Positions 8,181 to 16,664 of a stretch of DNA of 64,000 nt are shown one piece after another. Source of the stretch: an uncultured Eubacteriales bacterium (GTDB lineage: Bacteria > Bacillota > Clostridia > Christensenellales > Aristaeellaceae). The DNA lies in the NCBI GenBank assembly GCA_902765395.1, contig CACWZP010000002.1, positions 124,001 through 188,000 on the forward strand. The letters run 5' to 3'. The notes under the pieces were generated by a model. That model saw nothing but the letters and a program-made list of their open reading frames with translations, made no database searches and had not been told where the DNA came from. The translations under genes were made by a program, and so were the position numbers. Position 1 is the first letter of the stretch. Every line of letters starts with the position of its first letter.

Positions 8181-8233
8181 GGCAAACCTCCGCGCCGGTA
8201 AAGAATATACATGGAACTGGACAAAATTAACCA

Positions 8234-8262
8234 TTCCATTTCAAAACAGCAATACTTATAAT
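8234..8262 (+). promoter_or_regulatory. Possible promoter of the sugar transport operon
   Basis: A consensus TATAAT at 8257-8262 has only a poor -35 (TTCCAT at 8234-8239, 17-bp spacer). A weak -35 fits a promoter needing an activator such as the divergently encoded response regulator. It lies 75 bp ahead of the binding-protein start. Confidence 0.45.
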
Positions 8263-8337
8263 GGAACCATACCAAATGCACCTCTATTGTACAGGGTGGG
8301 TAAAGAAATGTCAATAACATTAAAAGGAGGCATTAAC

Positions 8338-9606
8338 ATGAAGAGGATCCTTGCTTGTCTGCTGGCGGCGCTGCTGCTGCTGGGAACGGCCGCCGTGGCC
8401 GAGGGCACGACCATCACCTACATGGCCAGCCAGGACTGGGTGCAGGACGCCGAGATGGAGCTGGGCGAGAAGTTTGAGCAGGAGACCGGCATCCATGTGG
8501 ACTACCAGATCATCCCCTCCGACCAGTACAACAACATGCTGATGAACAAGCTGAACAGCGGCGAGTGCACCGATATCTTCGGCTCCCAGGCGGGCCAGTT
8601 CGACATCGTCACCCAGCTGAACGTGGAGAAGAACGCCGTGGACCTGTCCGGTGAAGCCTGGGCTGAGACCGTCGACCCCCTGGCCTTTGCCGAGACCAGC
8701 GTGGACGGCAAGCTGTACGGCCAGCCCGTGCAGGATGTGTCCGCCGTGTGGGCCATCGCCTACAACAAGAAGGTGTTTGAGAAGCTGGAACTGTCCGTGC
8801 CCACGAACTATGAGGAGTTCAAGGCCGTGTGCGAGGCCATCAAGGCCGACGGCATGACCCCCATCTACGAGGCCGTTTCCGACGGCTGGCACCACCAGCT
8901 GTGGTTCTGCGAGCTGGGCGTGGCCATTGAGCATGCCGAGCCCGGCACCGCCGAGAAGCTGAACAACAACGAGATGGGCTTTGCCGACAGCGCCACCGCC
9001 GCGCAGCTGGTGGACCAGATCAAGGAAATGGTGGACCTGGGCTACTGGGGCGACGACTATATGTCCAACGAGTACGCCAACGCGGCCAAGGCCATCGCCA
9101 GCGGCGAATGCGCCATGACCGTGGCCAACCAGGGCTTCCCCACCGAGATCAACGCCGCCTTCCCGGATTTCCCGGCTGAGGACATCGGCTTCTTCGTGAT
9201 GCCCCTGTGCGACAACCAGGTGCTGAACATGAACCCCGTCGGCCCGACCCGCTTCATCTACTCCGGCTCCGCCAACATCGACGCCGCCAAGCAGTACCTG
9301 GCCTTCATCGCCGAGCCCGAGAACCTGCAGTACCTGATCGACAACGTGCCGAAGTTCAACACGCTGCCCTTCACCACCGCCACCGACGCCTACTCCGACG
9401 AGATCTCCGCCTTCTATGCCGCCTATCCGGATCACGGCACCGTGTACCAGACCAGCGTGAAGTACGTCAATCCCCAGTGGATGGAGATCGGCAAGGAGCT
9501 GACCGCCGTGCTGCTGGGCGACGAGACCACCGAGCAGATGCTGAAGAACATCGACCGCAACCGTGCCGACCAGGCCGCCGCGGCCCAGGACCCCGCCTGG
9601 AACTGA
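8338..9606 (+). CDS. Sugar ABC transporter substrate-binding protein (family 1)
   Basis: Extracytoplasmic carbohydrate receptor of 422 residues, extracellular solute-binding family 1 (MalE/UgpB-like). The signal peptide MKRILACLLAALLLLGTAAVAEG has no lipobox, so the mature protein should start near residue 22 and be soluble or wall-trapped. The start at 8338 is set by AAGGAGG eight bases upstream. It is followed by a stem-loop attenuator and two permease genes. No ATPase is encoded here, so a shared multi-sugar ATPase (MsmK/MsmX type) elsewhere in the genome would energise it. The ligand is unknown; GH31 and FucU neighbours suggest alpha-linked or fucose-containing oligosaccharides. Confidence 0.93.
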   Translation: MKRILACLLAALLLLGTAAVAEGTTITYMASQDWVQDAEMELGEKFEQETGIHVDYQIIPSDQYNNMLMNKLNSGECTDIFGSQAGQFDIVTQLNVEKNAVDLSGEAWAETVDPLAFAETSVDGKLYGQPVQDVSAVWAIAYNKKVFEKLELSVPTNYEEFKAVCEAIKADGMTPIYEAVSDGWHHQLWFCELGVAIEHAEPGTAEKLNNNEMGFADSATAAQLVDQIKEMVDLGYWGDDYMSNEYANAAKAIASGECAMTVANQGFPTEINAAFPDFPAEDIGFFVMPLCDNQVLNMNPVGPTRFIYSGSANIDAAKQYLAFIAEPENLQYLIDNVPKFNTLPFTTATDAYSDEISAFYAAYPDHGTVYQTSVKYVNPQWMEIGKELTAVLLGDETTEQMLKNIDRNRADQAAAAQDPAWN

Positions 9607-9639
9607 CGGATGCCTGACGACAGACTGACCTGACGCTTT

Positions 9640-9677
9640 GCGGAGGGGACCGCCGATCCGCGGTTCCCTCCGCTTTT
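9640..9677 (+). terminator. Stem-loop attenuator between binding protein and permease
   Basis: A 14-bp stem (GCGGAGGGGACCGC at 9640-9653, partner at 9660-9673 with one G-U pair) followed by TTTT. The same operon continues after it, so partial termination or 3'-end protection would yield more binding protein than permease. Confidence 0.75.
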
Positions 9678-9707
9678 CTCTGAACCCGATGACCCCGGGA
9701 GGCTGCC

Positions 9708-10586
9708 ATGAATAAGAACCGAATGTATCCCACCTGGTTCATCTTCGGCGCGCTGCTGCTGTACGTGGTGCTGTACGTGCTGCCGTCGGTGATGGGCATC
9801 GCCTATTCCTTCACGGACTGGTCGGTGTATTCCCAGGAAGTCCACTACGTGGGGCTGAAGAACTTCCAGACCGTATTCTCCGCCGATTACAACTACAATC
9901 GCATGCTGGGCAACACCTTCCTGTTCACCATCGTCACCACGCTTGCGAAGAACGTGATCGGCCTGGCGCTGGCGGTGCTGCTGACCAAGAAGGTGAGGCT
10001 GCTGAACTTCCACCGGGCGGTGATGTACCTGCCCTGCGTGCTGTCGGCGCTGATCGTGGGCATGATCTTCAAGGCGGTGCTGAACCCGAAGATCGGCCTT
10101 CTGAACATGGCGCTGCGGGCCATCGGGCTGGATGTGCTGGCAAAGAATTGGCTGACCGATTCAAAAATCGCCTTTAATTCGGTGATGGCGGTTGACATTT
10201 GGAAGGGCATGGGCTACATTATGACTATACTCATCGCCGGCATCATGTCCATATCGCCCACCTACTACGAGGCGGCTGAGATCGACGGCGGCAACGCCTG
10301 GCAGTGCTTCCGGCACATCACGCTGCCGCTTCTGACGCCCACGCTGACCGTGACCACCGTGCTGAACGTGATCTACGGGCTCAAGGTGTTCGACACCGTC
10401 TACGCGCTGACCAACGGCGGCCCCGGCTACGCCACCGAGGTGCTGTACACCGGCGTGTACAAGGAGTTCGGGCTGGGCCGCTACGCCGTGGGCACCACGC
10501 TGTCGTCCATCATGACCGTGGTGATGCTCATCGTGGGCTACTTCATGATCAAGCACATGGTGCAGGGAGGGGGCGGCGAGGCATGA
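9708..10586 (+). CDS. Sugar ABC transporter permease (MalF/UgpA-like)
   Basis: Integral membrane subunit of the carbohydrate importer, 292 residues, six predicted membrane spans. The first span follows an N-terminal MNKNRMYPTWFIFGALLLYVV. The cytoplasmic EAA loop that docks the ATPase reads YYEAAEIDGGNAWQCFRHITLPLL. The ATG follows CGGGAGGCTGCC. The stop overlaps the ATG of the next permease gene (ATGA at 10583-10586), indicating a heterodimeric permease pair that is translationally coupled. The partner is, however, interrupted. Confidence 0.94.
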   Translation: MNKNRMYPTWFIFGALLLYVVLYVLPSVMGIAYSFTDWSVYSQEVHYVGLKNFQTVFSADYNYNRMLGNTFLFTIVTTLAKNVIGLALAVLLTKKVRLLNFHRAVMYLPCVLSALIVGMIFKAVLNPKIGLLNMALRAIGLDVLAKNWLTDSKIAFNSVMAVDIWKGMGYIMTILIAGIMSISPTYYEAAEIDGGNAWQCFRHITLPLLTPTLTVTTVLNVIYGLKVFDTVYALTNGGPGYATEVLYTGVYKEFGLGRYAVGTTLSSIMTVVMLIVGYFMIKHMVQGGGGEA

Positions 10587-11364
10587 ACAGCCGCATGAGG
10601 AACCGCAGGCGCTGGCAGGCCGTGGGCGTGAACGTGCTGGCCTGGGCGCTGTCGCTGATATTGATGGCGCCGCTGCTGCTGATCCTGGTGAACAGCTTCA
10701 AGGACAGCGTTTCCGCCAGCGACATGAACCTGGCGCTGCCGGCCAGCCCCCAGTGGAGCAACTATTCCGTGGTCGTCGAGAAGGGCAAGCTGGGCATCAC
10801 GTTTCTGAACAGCATGCTCTACTCCGCCGCAACAACCGCAGGCTGCACAAGACGCTGTATCTGTTCATCGTGCTGGGGATCGCCATGCCCATCAACTTCG
10901 TCACCCTGATGCGGGTGATGCAGTTCGTGCGCCTGATCAACACCCGCACGGGCATCGTGCTGCTCTACACTGCCACCCAGATCCCCTTCAACGTGTTTTT
11001 GATCCACAGCTTCGTCAGCAAGATCCCCGAGGAGATCGACGAGGCCGCGACCATCGACGGCGCCTCGCCCCTGGGTCTGTTCCTGCGGGTGGTGCTGCCG
11101 CTTTTGAAGCCGGTGCTGGTGACGGTGATGGTGCTCACGTTCCTGAACACCTGGAACGAATTCGTGATGCCGCTGTACTTCCTGGGCTCCTCCACCAAGT
11201 GGCCCATGACGCTGGCGGTGTACAACTTCTTCGGCATGTACTTCAAGGACTGGAACCTGGTCTGCGCCGACATCGTGCTCACCAGCGCGCCGGTCATACT
11301 GGTGTACCTGCTGGGCCAGAAGTACATCGTGGCCGGCATGACGGCGGGCGCGATCAAGGGATAA
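10583..11364 (+). pseudogene. Sugar ABC transporter permease (MalG-like), broken by short deletion
   Basis: The second permease of the importer, read in two frames. Frame 1 runs from the ATG at 10583 through the first span to NSMLYSAATTA; the remainder, from about RRNNRRLHKTLYLF to AIKG at 11364, is one frame over and contains the complete later spans and EAA loop (EIDEAATIDGASPLGLFLRVVLPLL). Compared with MalG-like proteins, about 22-27 residues including most of the second span are missing at the junction near 10823-10839. The junction word CGCCGCAACAACCGC reads as AATT in the first frame and RRNNR in the second. This suggests collapse between two short direct repeats. Either a true inactivating mutation, phase variation, or an assembly error. 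Confidence 0.85.
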
Positions 11365-11385
11365 TACACGAGAAGGTGACAGCCA

Positions 11386-13593
11386 ATGCGGCGGATTGAG
11401 CTTTCCCCGGGCGTGACCCGGGTGACACTGGAGACGGAGGACGCGGCCCTGTTCAGGGACGTGTCCTTCTCGGACGCTTCCGGCGAATACCTGCGCCAGA
11501 CGGGCTATGCCTGCGCGCCTCGGCCGGTGTACCGGCTGAAGGCGGCGGGGGAGGGCGGCGCGGTGAAGCGCACGGCCAACGGCGAGGTGGTGGTGTTCGA
11601 CGAGGGCGAAGCGGACCTCCTGCGCGTCAGCCGCTCCGCTACGCTGCGCTTTGCCTGCCCGGCGGGGGCGGTGCTCACGGGCCTGGGCCAGCACGAGGAC
11701 GGCGTGTTCGACTATTCGGACGCCCAGGAGCGCCTCTACCAGCACAACATGAAGATCGCCATACCCTTCCTGCTGTCCGGCGCGGGCTGGGGCCTGCTGA
11801 TCGAGGCGGGCTGCGCCATGCGCTACAGGGGCAGGCCGGGCGGCTTCGTGTTCGAGCTGGACGCCGTGGACAGCCTCAGCTATGTGGTCATCCGGGGCGG
11901 GGACTGCGCCGAGGTGCTTGAAAAGCTGATGGCGCTGGTGGGCAGGCCAGCGCTGCTGCCCAAGTGGGCCTATGGCTACATACAGTCCAAGGAGCGCTAC
12001 ACCTGCTCGGACGAGCTGATCGACGTGACGCGGCAGTTCCGCCAGCGCGGGCTGGGCCTGGACTGCATCGTGCTGGACTGGATGAGCTGGAACGACGGCT
12101 GCTGGGGCGACAAGACCCCGGATGCCGACCGGTTCCCGGAGGTGAAGGCGCTCACGGAGCAGCTGCACGCCATGGATGCCCGGCTGATGGTGTCCGTGTG
12201 GCCCAACTGCGCCAAGGGGCGGGACTGCGACGAGTTCGAGGCCGGGGGACACTTCCTGCCCGGCAGCCGCATCTACAATGCCTTTTCGCCCGCCGCCCGG
12301 GAGCTGTACTGGCGGCAGTGCCGGCGCTACTGGATGGACGGCGGCGCGGACGCGCTGTGGTGCGACAGCTGCGAGCCCATCACCGACCCGGACTGGTGCG
12401 GGGCGGACAAGCGGGACGAGGACGAGCGCATGCGGCTGCTCACCGAGGCCAGCGCGCTGCGCATGGACCCGGAGCGCATGAACGACTACGGCGCGTATCA
12501 CCTGCGCGGGCTGTCGGAACACTGGCGGCGGGACTATCCCGGCAAGCGGCCCGTGCTGCTGTCGCGCAGCGGCGGCATCGACTCCGGCGCCCTGGGCGCG
12601 ATTCTCTGGTCCGGGGACGTGGCCGCCCGCTGGGAGGTGCTGGAAAGGCAGGTCACCGAGGGCATCAAGGCGGCGCTGAGCGGCCTGTGCTGGTGGACGC
12701 TGGACATCGGCGCGTTCTTCGTGGGCCGGAAGGAGCCCTGGTTCTGGCGGGGCGACTACCCGGACGGCGTGGACGATCCCGGTTACCGGGAGCTGTACGT
12801 GCGCTGGTTCCAGTTCGGCGCAATGCTGCCGGTGTTCCGCTCCCACGGCACCGACACGCCCCGGGAGCCCTGGCGCTTCGGGGATGAGGACAGCTCGGAG
12901 TACCGGGCCATCCGCGGCATGATCGAGCTGCGCTACCGGCTGATGCCCTACATCTATTCCTCCGCGGCGCAGTCCTGCCGGACGGGCCTGCCCATGCTGC
13001 GGGCGATGCTGCTGGCCTTCCCGCGGGAGGCGGCGCTGACCGGGCTGCACGACCAGTTCATGCTGGGAGATGCGCTGTTGACCAGGCCGGTGACGAAGTC
13101 GCTGGCGGCTGGCGGCGGGCGGACGGCCATCCAGCTGCCGGCGGGCGGCTGGTACGACCTGTTCACGCTGGAATACCGTGGGGGCGGGGACGAGGTCGCC
13201 GTTCCCACGCCGCTGGGGCGCTTCCCGGCGTTCGTGCGGGCGGGTGCCATACTGCCGCTGGCGGAGGGGGCGAAGTGCGCCGCCGAAGCCGCGACCCGGA
13301 TGATCTGGGTGTTCCGCGGGGCGGATGGCCGCTTTGAGCTGTACGACGACGCCGGCGACGGCGACGAACCGGGCTGGATCGTGCCCCTTGACTATGATGA
13401 CGGCGCAGGCACGCTGGCCTTCGGCGCGTCCCGGGGCAGCCTGCCCAAGCCCATGGAAGTGGAGGTGCGCTTCATCCAGGAGGACGGCGGCCAGCGGGCG
13501 CTGTCCGTGCGCTATGCCGGCGAGGCGCTGACCGTGCGCCTGGACGACGCGAAAACGGCGCCCGCGAAGGCGCTGTACGTTGAACCATATTAA
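11386..13593 (+). CDS. Glycoside hydrolase family 31 (alpha-glycosidase)
   Basis: Cytoplasmic glycosidase of 735 residues without signal peptide, expected to cleave imported alpha-glycosides. Architecture matches GH31: N-terminal beta-sandwich (about 1-190), catalytic TIM barrel from LLPKWAYGYIQSKERY to about residue 560, then C-terminal beta-domains. The probable nucleophile is D327 in ALWCDSCEP and the acid/base D411 in WSGDVAARWE. The spacing between them (84) is longer than in YicI-type xylosidases, so substrate specificity (glucoside, xyloside, galactoside) is open. GAAGGTGACAGCC precedes the ATG, 21 bp after the permease. The adjacent fucose mutarotase suggests a mixed plant or host oligosaccharide. 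Confidence 0.92.
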   Translation: MRRIELSPGVTRVTLETEDAALFRDVSFSDASGEYLRQTGYACAPRPVYRLKAAGEGGAVKRTANGEVVVFDEGEADLLRVSRSATLRFACPAGAVLTGLGQHEDGVFDYSDAQERLYQHNMKIAIPFLLSGAGWGLLIEAGCAMRYRGRPGGFVFELDAVDSLSYVVIRGGDCAEVLEKLMALVGRPALLPKWAYGYIQSKERYTCSDELIDVTRQFRQRGLGLDCIVLDWMSWNDGCWGDKTPDADRFPEVKALTEQLHAMDARLMVSVWPNCAKGRDCDEFEAGGHFLPGSRIYNAFSPAARELYWRQCRRYWMDGGADALWCDSCEPITDPDWCGADKRDEDERMRLLTEASALRMDPERMNDYGAYHLRGLSEHWRRDYPGKRPVLLSRSGGIDSGALGAILWSGDVAARWEVLERQVTEGIKAALSGLCWWTLDIGAFFVGRKEPWFWRGDYPDGVDDPGYRELYVRWFQFGAMLPVFRSHGTDTPREPWRFGDEDSSEYRAIRGMIELRYRLMPYIYSSAAQSCRTGLPMLRAMLLAFPREAALTGLHDQFMLGDALLTRPVTKSLAAGGGRTAIQLPAGGWYDLFTLEYRGGGDEVAVPTPLGRFPAFVRAGAILPLAEGAKCAAEAATRMIWVFRGADGRFELYDDAGDGDEPGWIVPLDYDDGAGTLAFGASRGSLPKPMEVEVRFIQEDGGQRALSVRYAGEALTVRLDDAKTAPAKALYVEPY

Positions 13594-13608
13594 TAGGAGG
13601 GAAAAGCC

Positions 13609-14040
13609 ATGTTGAAGGGAATCCCGGCCATACTGACGCCGGAGCTTTTGAAGATCATGATGGAGATGGGCCACGGCGACACGCTGGTGATCGGCGACGG
13701 CAACTTCCCGGCCCCGTCCATCGCCAAGGACGCCCATCTGGTGCGCCTGGACGGCCATGGCGTGCCGGAGGTGCTGGACGCCATACTGCAGTTCTATCCG
13801 CTGGACCCCTACGTGGAGACGCCGGTGAGCCTGATGGAGGTCGCCCCCGGCGATCCCGTTGAGACGCCCATCTGGGACGAGTACGCGAAGATCATCGCCA
13901 AGTGGGAGCCCACGGCGAAGATCGGCCACATCGAGCGCTTCAAATTCTACGACGAGGCCCGCAAGGCCTACGCCGTGGTGGCCACGGGCGAAACGGCCCT
14001 CTACGCCAACATCATCCTGCAAAAGGGCGTCGTGAAATAG
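13609..14040 (+). CDS. fucU: L-fucose mutarotase / RbsD-FucU family protein
   Basis: Small cytoplasmic enzyme of 143 residues that interconverts anomers of L-fucose (or pyranose/furanose forms of ribose in RbsD relatives). The family core MGHGDTLVIGDGNFPA carries the conserved His and Asp; the FucU-like middle VRLDGHGVPEVLDAILQFYPLD and C-terminal ETALYANIILQKGVV are present, and similarity is closer to FucU than RbsD. It is the last gene of the sugar operon, 15 bp after GH31, with AGGAGGGAAAAGCC upstream. It implies that fucose or a similar 6-deoxy sugar is released from the transported ligand. Confidence 0.9.
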   Translation: MLKGIPAILTPELLKIMMEMGHGDTLVIGDGNFPAPSIAKDAHLVRLDGHGVPEVLDAILQFYPLDPYVETPVSLMEVAPGDPVETPIWDEYAKIIAKWEPTAKIGHIERFKFYDEARKAYAVVATGETALYANIILQKGVVK

Positions 14041-14046
14041 GAAGGA

Positions 14047-14077
14047 GAAAAAAAGCAGGGGCGGCAGCGCCGCCCCT
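14047..14077 (-). terminator. Terminator, minus-strand orientation
   Basis: AGGGGCGGC-AGC-GCCGCCCCT (14057-14077), 9-bp perfect stem, followed on the minus strand by a run of T (A-rich at 14047-14054). It would stop transcripts from the aldo/keto reductase side; element A copy 1 lies between it and that gene. Confidence 0.75.
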
Positions 14078-14083
14078 CAGGCT

Positions 14084-14270
14084 GCTGACAAAGCCCGCAA
14101 ACGCAGAAATCCCCTGACGCACCGCGTGGACGGAAGGGATTTCTGCTTACTGTGTCAGGACAGCCTGCCCATTCGGTTGCTTACGTCTGTGTAAGCGCCC
14201 TCATTGGCAGACTGTCCTTCCTTGTCTTGCGGGCTTTTCAGCGGCCTGGCAGTCTGTTGCCTTTGTCAAC
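14084..14270 (+). repeat. Dispersed structured element A, copy 1
   Basis: About 187 bp closely matching 56602-56789. It has short terminal inverted repeats (TGACAAAG near 14086, CTTTGTCA at 14261-14268), an outer 11-bp stem AAAGCCCGCAA/TTGCGGGCTTT (14090-14100, 14227-14237), a hairpin GCAGAAATCCC/GGGATTTCTGC (14103-14113, 14136-14146) and a hairpin GGACAGCCTGCC/GGCAGACTGTCC (14158-14169, 14206-14217). Stem sequences differ from copy 2 but mostly remain paired. No convincing protein is encoded. The right end provides the stop codon of the aldo/keto reductase gene. Possibly a MITE-like element or a structured RNA. Confidence 0.8.
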
Positions 14271-15270
14271 AGTCCGTGCAGTCCACGATCCTGCCGTCCT
14301 CGTCCCAGAGGTCGTGCCAGTCGTTGGCGCCGGGCCACAGGAACACCTGGCCCTTCACCAGCCGGTTGCCCCGCTCCAGGGTGGCGATGGTGGCCATCTC
14401 CGCGTCCGTCAGCGGCTCGGACACCGCCGCGGCCAGGTTGGCCTCGTAGTTGTGCACGGAGAAGGGGATGGGCAGCTGGCCCCGCTGGATGGCCCACTTC
14501 AGGCAGATGATGGCCGGGTGGCAGTTGTGGGCTTTCGCGATCTCCACCAACTCCGGCTGTTCCATGTCCGCGATGTCCTCGGGCAGGATGTCCCGCTCCG
14601 GGCGGCGCGGCGAGCCCAGGGGCATGTAGCCGATGGGCAGGATGCCCTTGGCGTTCAGGTAGTCGAACAGCTCCTGCTGCTGGAAGCAGGGGTGAAGCTC
14701 GGATTCGCAGGCGGCGGGGGGCACCCGCAGCTTGCCCAGCACGGCCTCCAGCTTGGGAATGGTCATGTTGGAGATGCCGATGTGCCGCACCAGGCCCAGG
14801 TGCACCAGCGATTCGATCTGGCGATAGGTGTCCACGAACTCATTCACCGAAAAGGGCTTGGAGTCCGGGTTGCGGGAGTCCACGTCGCAGAAGGGCGCGT
14901 GGTAGTTGGGGAAGGGCCAGTGGATGAACAGCATGTCCAGGTAGTCGCACTGAAGATCCTTGATGGTCTTCATCGCGGCCTTCTCCACGTCCCGGTGCAT
15001 GTCGTTCCACACCTTGGACATGATGAACAGGTCACGGCGCTTCACGACGCCCTCGTCGAAGGCGGCCTTGAACACCTGGCCGATCTTGTCCTCGTTGCCG
15101 TAGCAGGCGGCGCAGTCGAACAGTCGCCAGCCCGCGCGGATGCCGCCGGCCACCGCCCCGGCCACCTCCTCCGGCGACACGCGGTCGGAGCCGAAGGTGC
15201 CCATGCCGATGCAGGGGATGGGGGCGCCGCCGTTCAGCCTGAAAGTGGGGATCGTCCTGGAATCTATCAT
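14266..15270 (-). CDS. Aldo/keto reductase
   Basis: NADPH-dependent reductase with TIM-barrel fold, 334 residues. The catalytic tetrad is visible: D and Y in LFDCAACYGNEDKIG, K in MSKVWNDMHRD and H in MLFIHWPF; the cofactor region lies near HNCHPAIICLKWAIQRG. The start follows GGAGGGAAAGAA. Its TGA stop lies inside the terminal repeat of element A, so the last residues (RIVDCTDC) may have been set by that insertion. It is downstream of a zinc alcohol dehydrogenase on the same strand, separated by a snap-back repeat; a sugar or polyol redox role is plausible but the substrate is unknown. Confidence 0.92.
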   Translation of the reverse strand: MIDSRTIPTFRLNGGAPIPCIGMGTFGSDRVSPEEVAGAVAGGIRAGWRLFDCAACYGNEDKIGQVFKAAFDEGVVKRRDLFIMSKVWNDMHRDVEKAAMKTIKDLQCDYLDMLFIHWPFPNYHAPFCDVDSRNPDSKPFSVNEFVDTYRQIESLVHLGLVRHIGISNMTIPKLEAVLGKLRVPPAACESELHPCFQQQELFDYLNAKGILPIGYMPLGSPRRPERDILPEDIADMEQPELVEIAKAHNCHPAIICLKWAIQRGQLPIPFSVHNYEANLAAAVSEPLTDAEMATIATLERGNRLVKGQVFLWPGANDWHDLWDEDGRIVDCTDC

Positions 15271-15297
15271 TTCTTTCCCTCCGATTGGTTGTCGGTT

Positions 15298-15433
15298 AAT
15301 GAGGAATGAGGAATGAGGAATGGCGGTCCAAATCCTGACGGATTTGATCTTAATGGAAAGGGAACCTTCGCCGTTTCAATATCTGAAATCCGAAGGATTT
15401 CCACATCAATTCCTCATTCCCAATTCCTAATTC
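15298..15433. repeat. Snap-back repeat with GAATGAG-type arms
   Basis: The left arm is iterated GAATGAG (15298-15321); the right arm is iterated ATTCCTCATTCC/ATTCCTAATTC (15407-15433), so the ends can pair. Inside are two small hairpins, AAATCCTGACGGATTT (15330-15345) and AAATCCGAAGGATTT (15386-15400). The element fills the gap between the two oxidoreductase genes and resembles 19673-19783. Confidence 0.8.
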
Positions 15434-15451
15434 AGATCCTCCATGAGATGT

Positions 15452-16513
15452 TCAGTCGGGGTACACCACGGCCACCTTGCCGCACTGGCCGGAGGCCATC
15501 AGGCGGTAGGCCTCGGCCACGTCCTTCAACTCGAAGCGGTGGGTGATCAGCCTGTCGGGGTGGATGCCCCAGCGAACCAGGTGCTCCACCAGCTCCTCCA
15601 TGCGCCACAGGCTCGTGACCCAGCTGCCGTAGATGCTCTTTTGGCCGTGCATGATGTCCGGGGAGGGGTTGAAGGTCACGTCGTTGCCCTCGCCCACCAT
15701 CGCCATCTTGCCCCACTCGCGGGTGCAGCGGATCGCCATGGCCCGGGCGGAATTGTTGGCGGAGCAGTCGATGGCACGCTCGCAGCCATAGCCGTCGGTG
15801 ACGTCCATGATGGCCTTCTCGCAGGCCTCCACGTCCTTGCTGTTGAACACGTAGTCCGCCAGGCCCAGGTCCTTGGCCAGCTTCATGCGCTCCTCGTTGA
15901 TGTCGCAGCCGATGGTCTTGTCGCAGCCCATGGCCTTGGCCAGCATCAGCGTCGCCAGGCCCACCGGGCCCAGGCCCGTCACCAGCACCCGGTCGTTGCC
16001 GGACACACCGATCTTCATCAGCGCCTCGTAGCAGGTGCCGAAGCCGCAGGCCACCTGCGCGCCGTCCTCGTAGGAGAGCTCGTCGGGCAGGGCGATCAGG
16101 TCCTTCTCGTCGCAGAGCATGTAGGGGGCCATGCCGCCGTTGCGCTGCCAGCCGTAGGCCGCGCGCCAGGGGCTCTTGCAGGAGATGTAGTAGCCCCGGC
16201 GGCAGTCGTAGCAAACGCCGCAGCCGGAGATGTGGTACACGATCACCCGGTCGCCCTTCTTGAAGCGCTTCAGGCCCTCGCCCTCCTCCACGATGATGCC
16301 GCAGGGCTCGTGGCCGGCGATCATCCCGGGCTGGTAGCCTTCGGGGCCCTTGCCCACGTGGGCGCGGTAGATGCAGCGGATGTCGCTGCCACAGATGGTG
16401 GAGGCCTTGGTCTTCACGACCACCTGGCCGTGGCCCGGCTTGGGCATGTCGAATTCCCTGAGCTCAACGGTGCTGTTGCCCGGCAGGATGGCGCCGAGAA
16501 TCTTTTTATCCAT
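15452..16513 (-). CDS. Zinc-dependent alcohol dehydrogenase (sorbitol/threonine dehydrogenase-like)
   Basis: Medium-chain dehydrogenase of 353 residues, cytoplasmic, oxidising a polyol or secondary alcohol with NAD(P). The GroES-like N-terminal domain has the catalytic zinc site (ICGSD Cys, GHEP His/Glu) and the structural zinc cluster of four Cys in CGVCYDCRRGYYISC. The Rossmann domain has TGLGPVGLATLMLAKAMG. The start follows GAGGAGGTTCTCCC. It is divergent from the AraC-type regulator at 16665 and upstream of the aldo/keto reductase; together they suggest sugar-alcohol metabolism under that regulator. Exact substrate cannot be assigned. Confidence 0.93.
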   Translation of the reverse strand: MDKKILGAILPGNSTVELREFDMPKPGHGQVVVKTKASTICGSDIRCIYRAHVGKGPEGYQPGMIAGHEPCGIIVEEGEGLKRFKKGDRVIVYHISGCGVCYDCRRGYYISCKSPWRAAYGWQRNGGMAPYMLCDEKDLIALPDELSYEDGAQVACGFGTCYEALMKIGVSGNDRVLVTGLGPVGLATLMLAKAMGCDKTIGCDINEERMKLAKDLGLADYVFNSKDVEACEKAIMDVTDGYGCERAIDCSANNSARAMAIRCTREWGKMAMVGEGNDVTFNPSPDIMHGQKSIYGSWVTSLWRMEELVEHLVRWGIHPDRLITHRFELKDVAEAYRLMASGQCGKVAVVYPD

Positions 16514-16664
16514 GGGAGAACCTCCTCTGTGTGTTATTCCACTGTCTCCATTCTACCGAACGCGCGGGGAAAGTATAAGAGAAAAAACCGACCAACTTGT
16601 GTAAATAATGTCGCTTTCACGCAGGTTTATTGTCTGAACCGCGCCATGAAAGGGGGCTTCGGCC

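Noticed and set aside
8181-8337. Riboswitch in the leader of the sugar-binding protein gene
   Set aside because: The region is AT-rich with only a weak promoter; no conserved riboswitch core could be recognised.
10819-14022. A 1067-codon open frame on the minus strand opposite permease, GH31 and fucU
   Set aside because: Long only because of high GC; the opposite strand encodes well-conserved families in order.
14152-14250. Short conserved frame in element A (SGQPA-SV-YVCVSALIGRLSFLVL), also seen in copy 2
   Set aside because: The match reflects nucleotide conservation of the hairpins; the frame has different surrounding context in the two copies and lacks a consistent start, ribosome site or stop.
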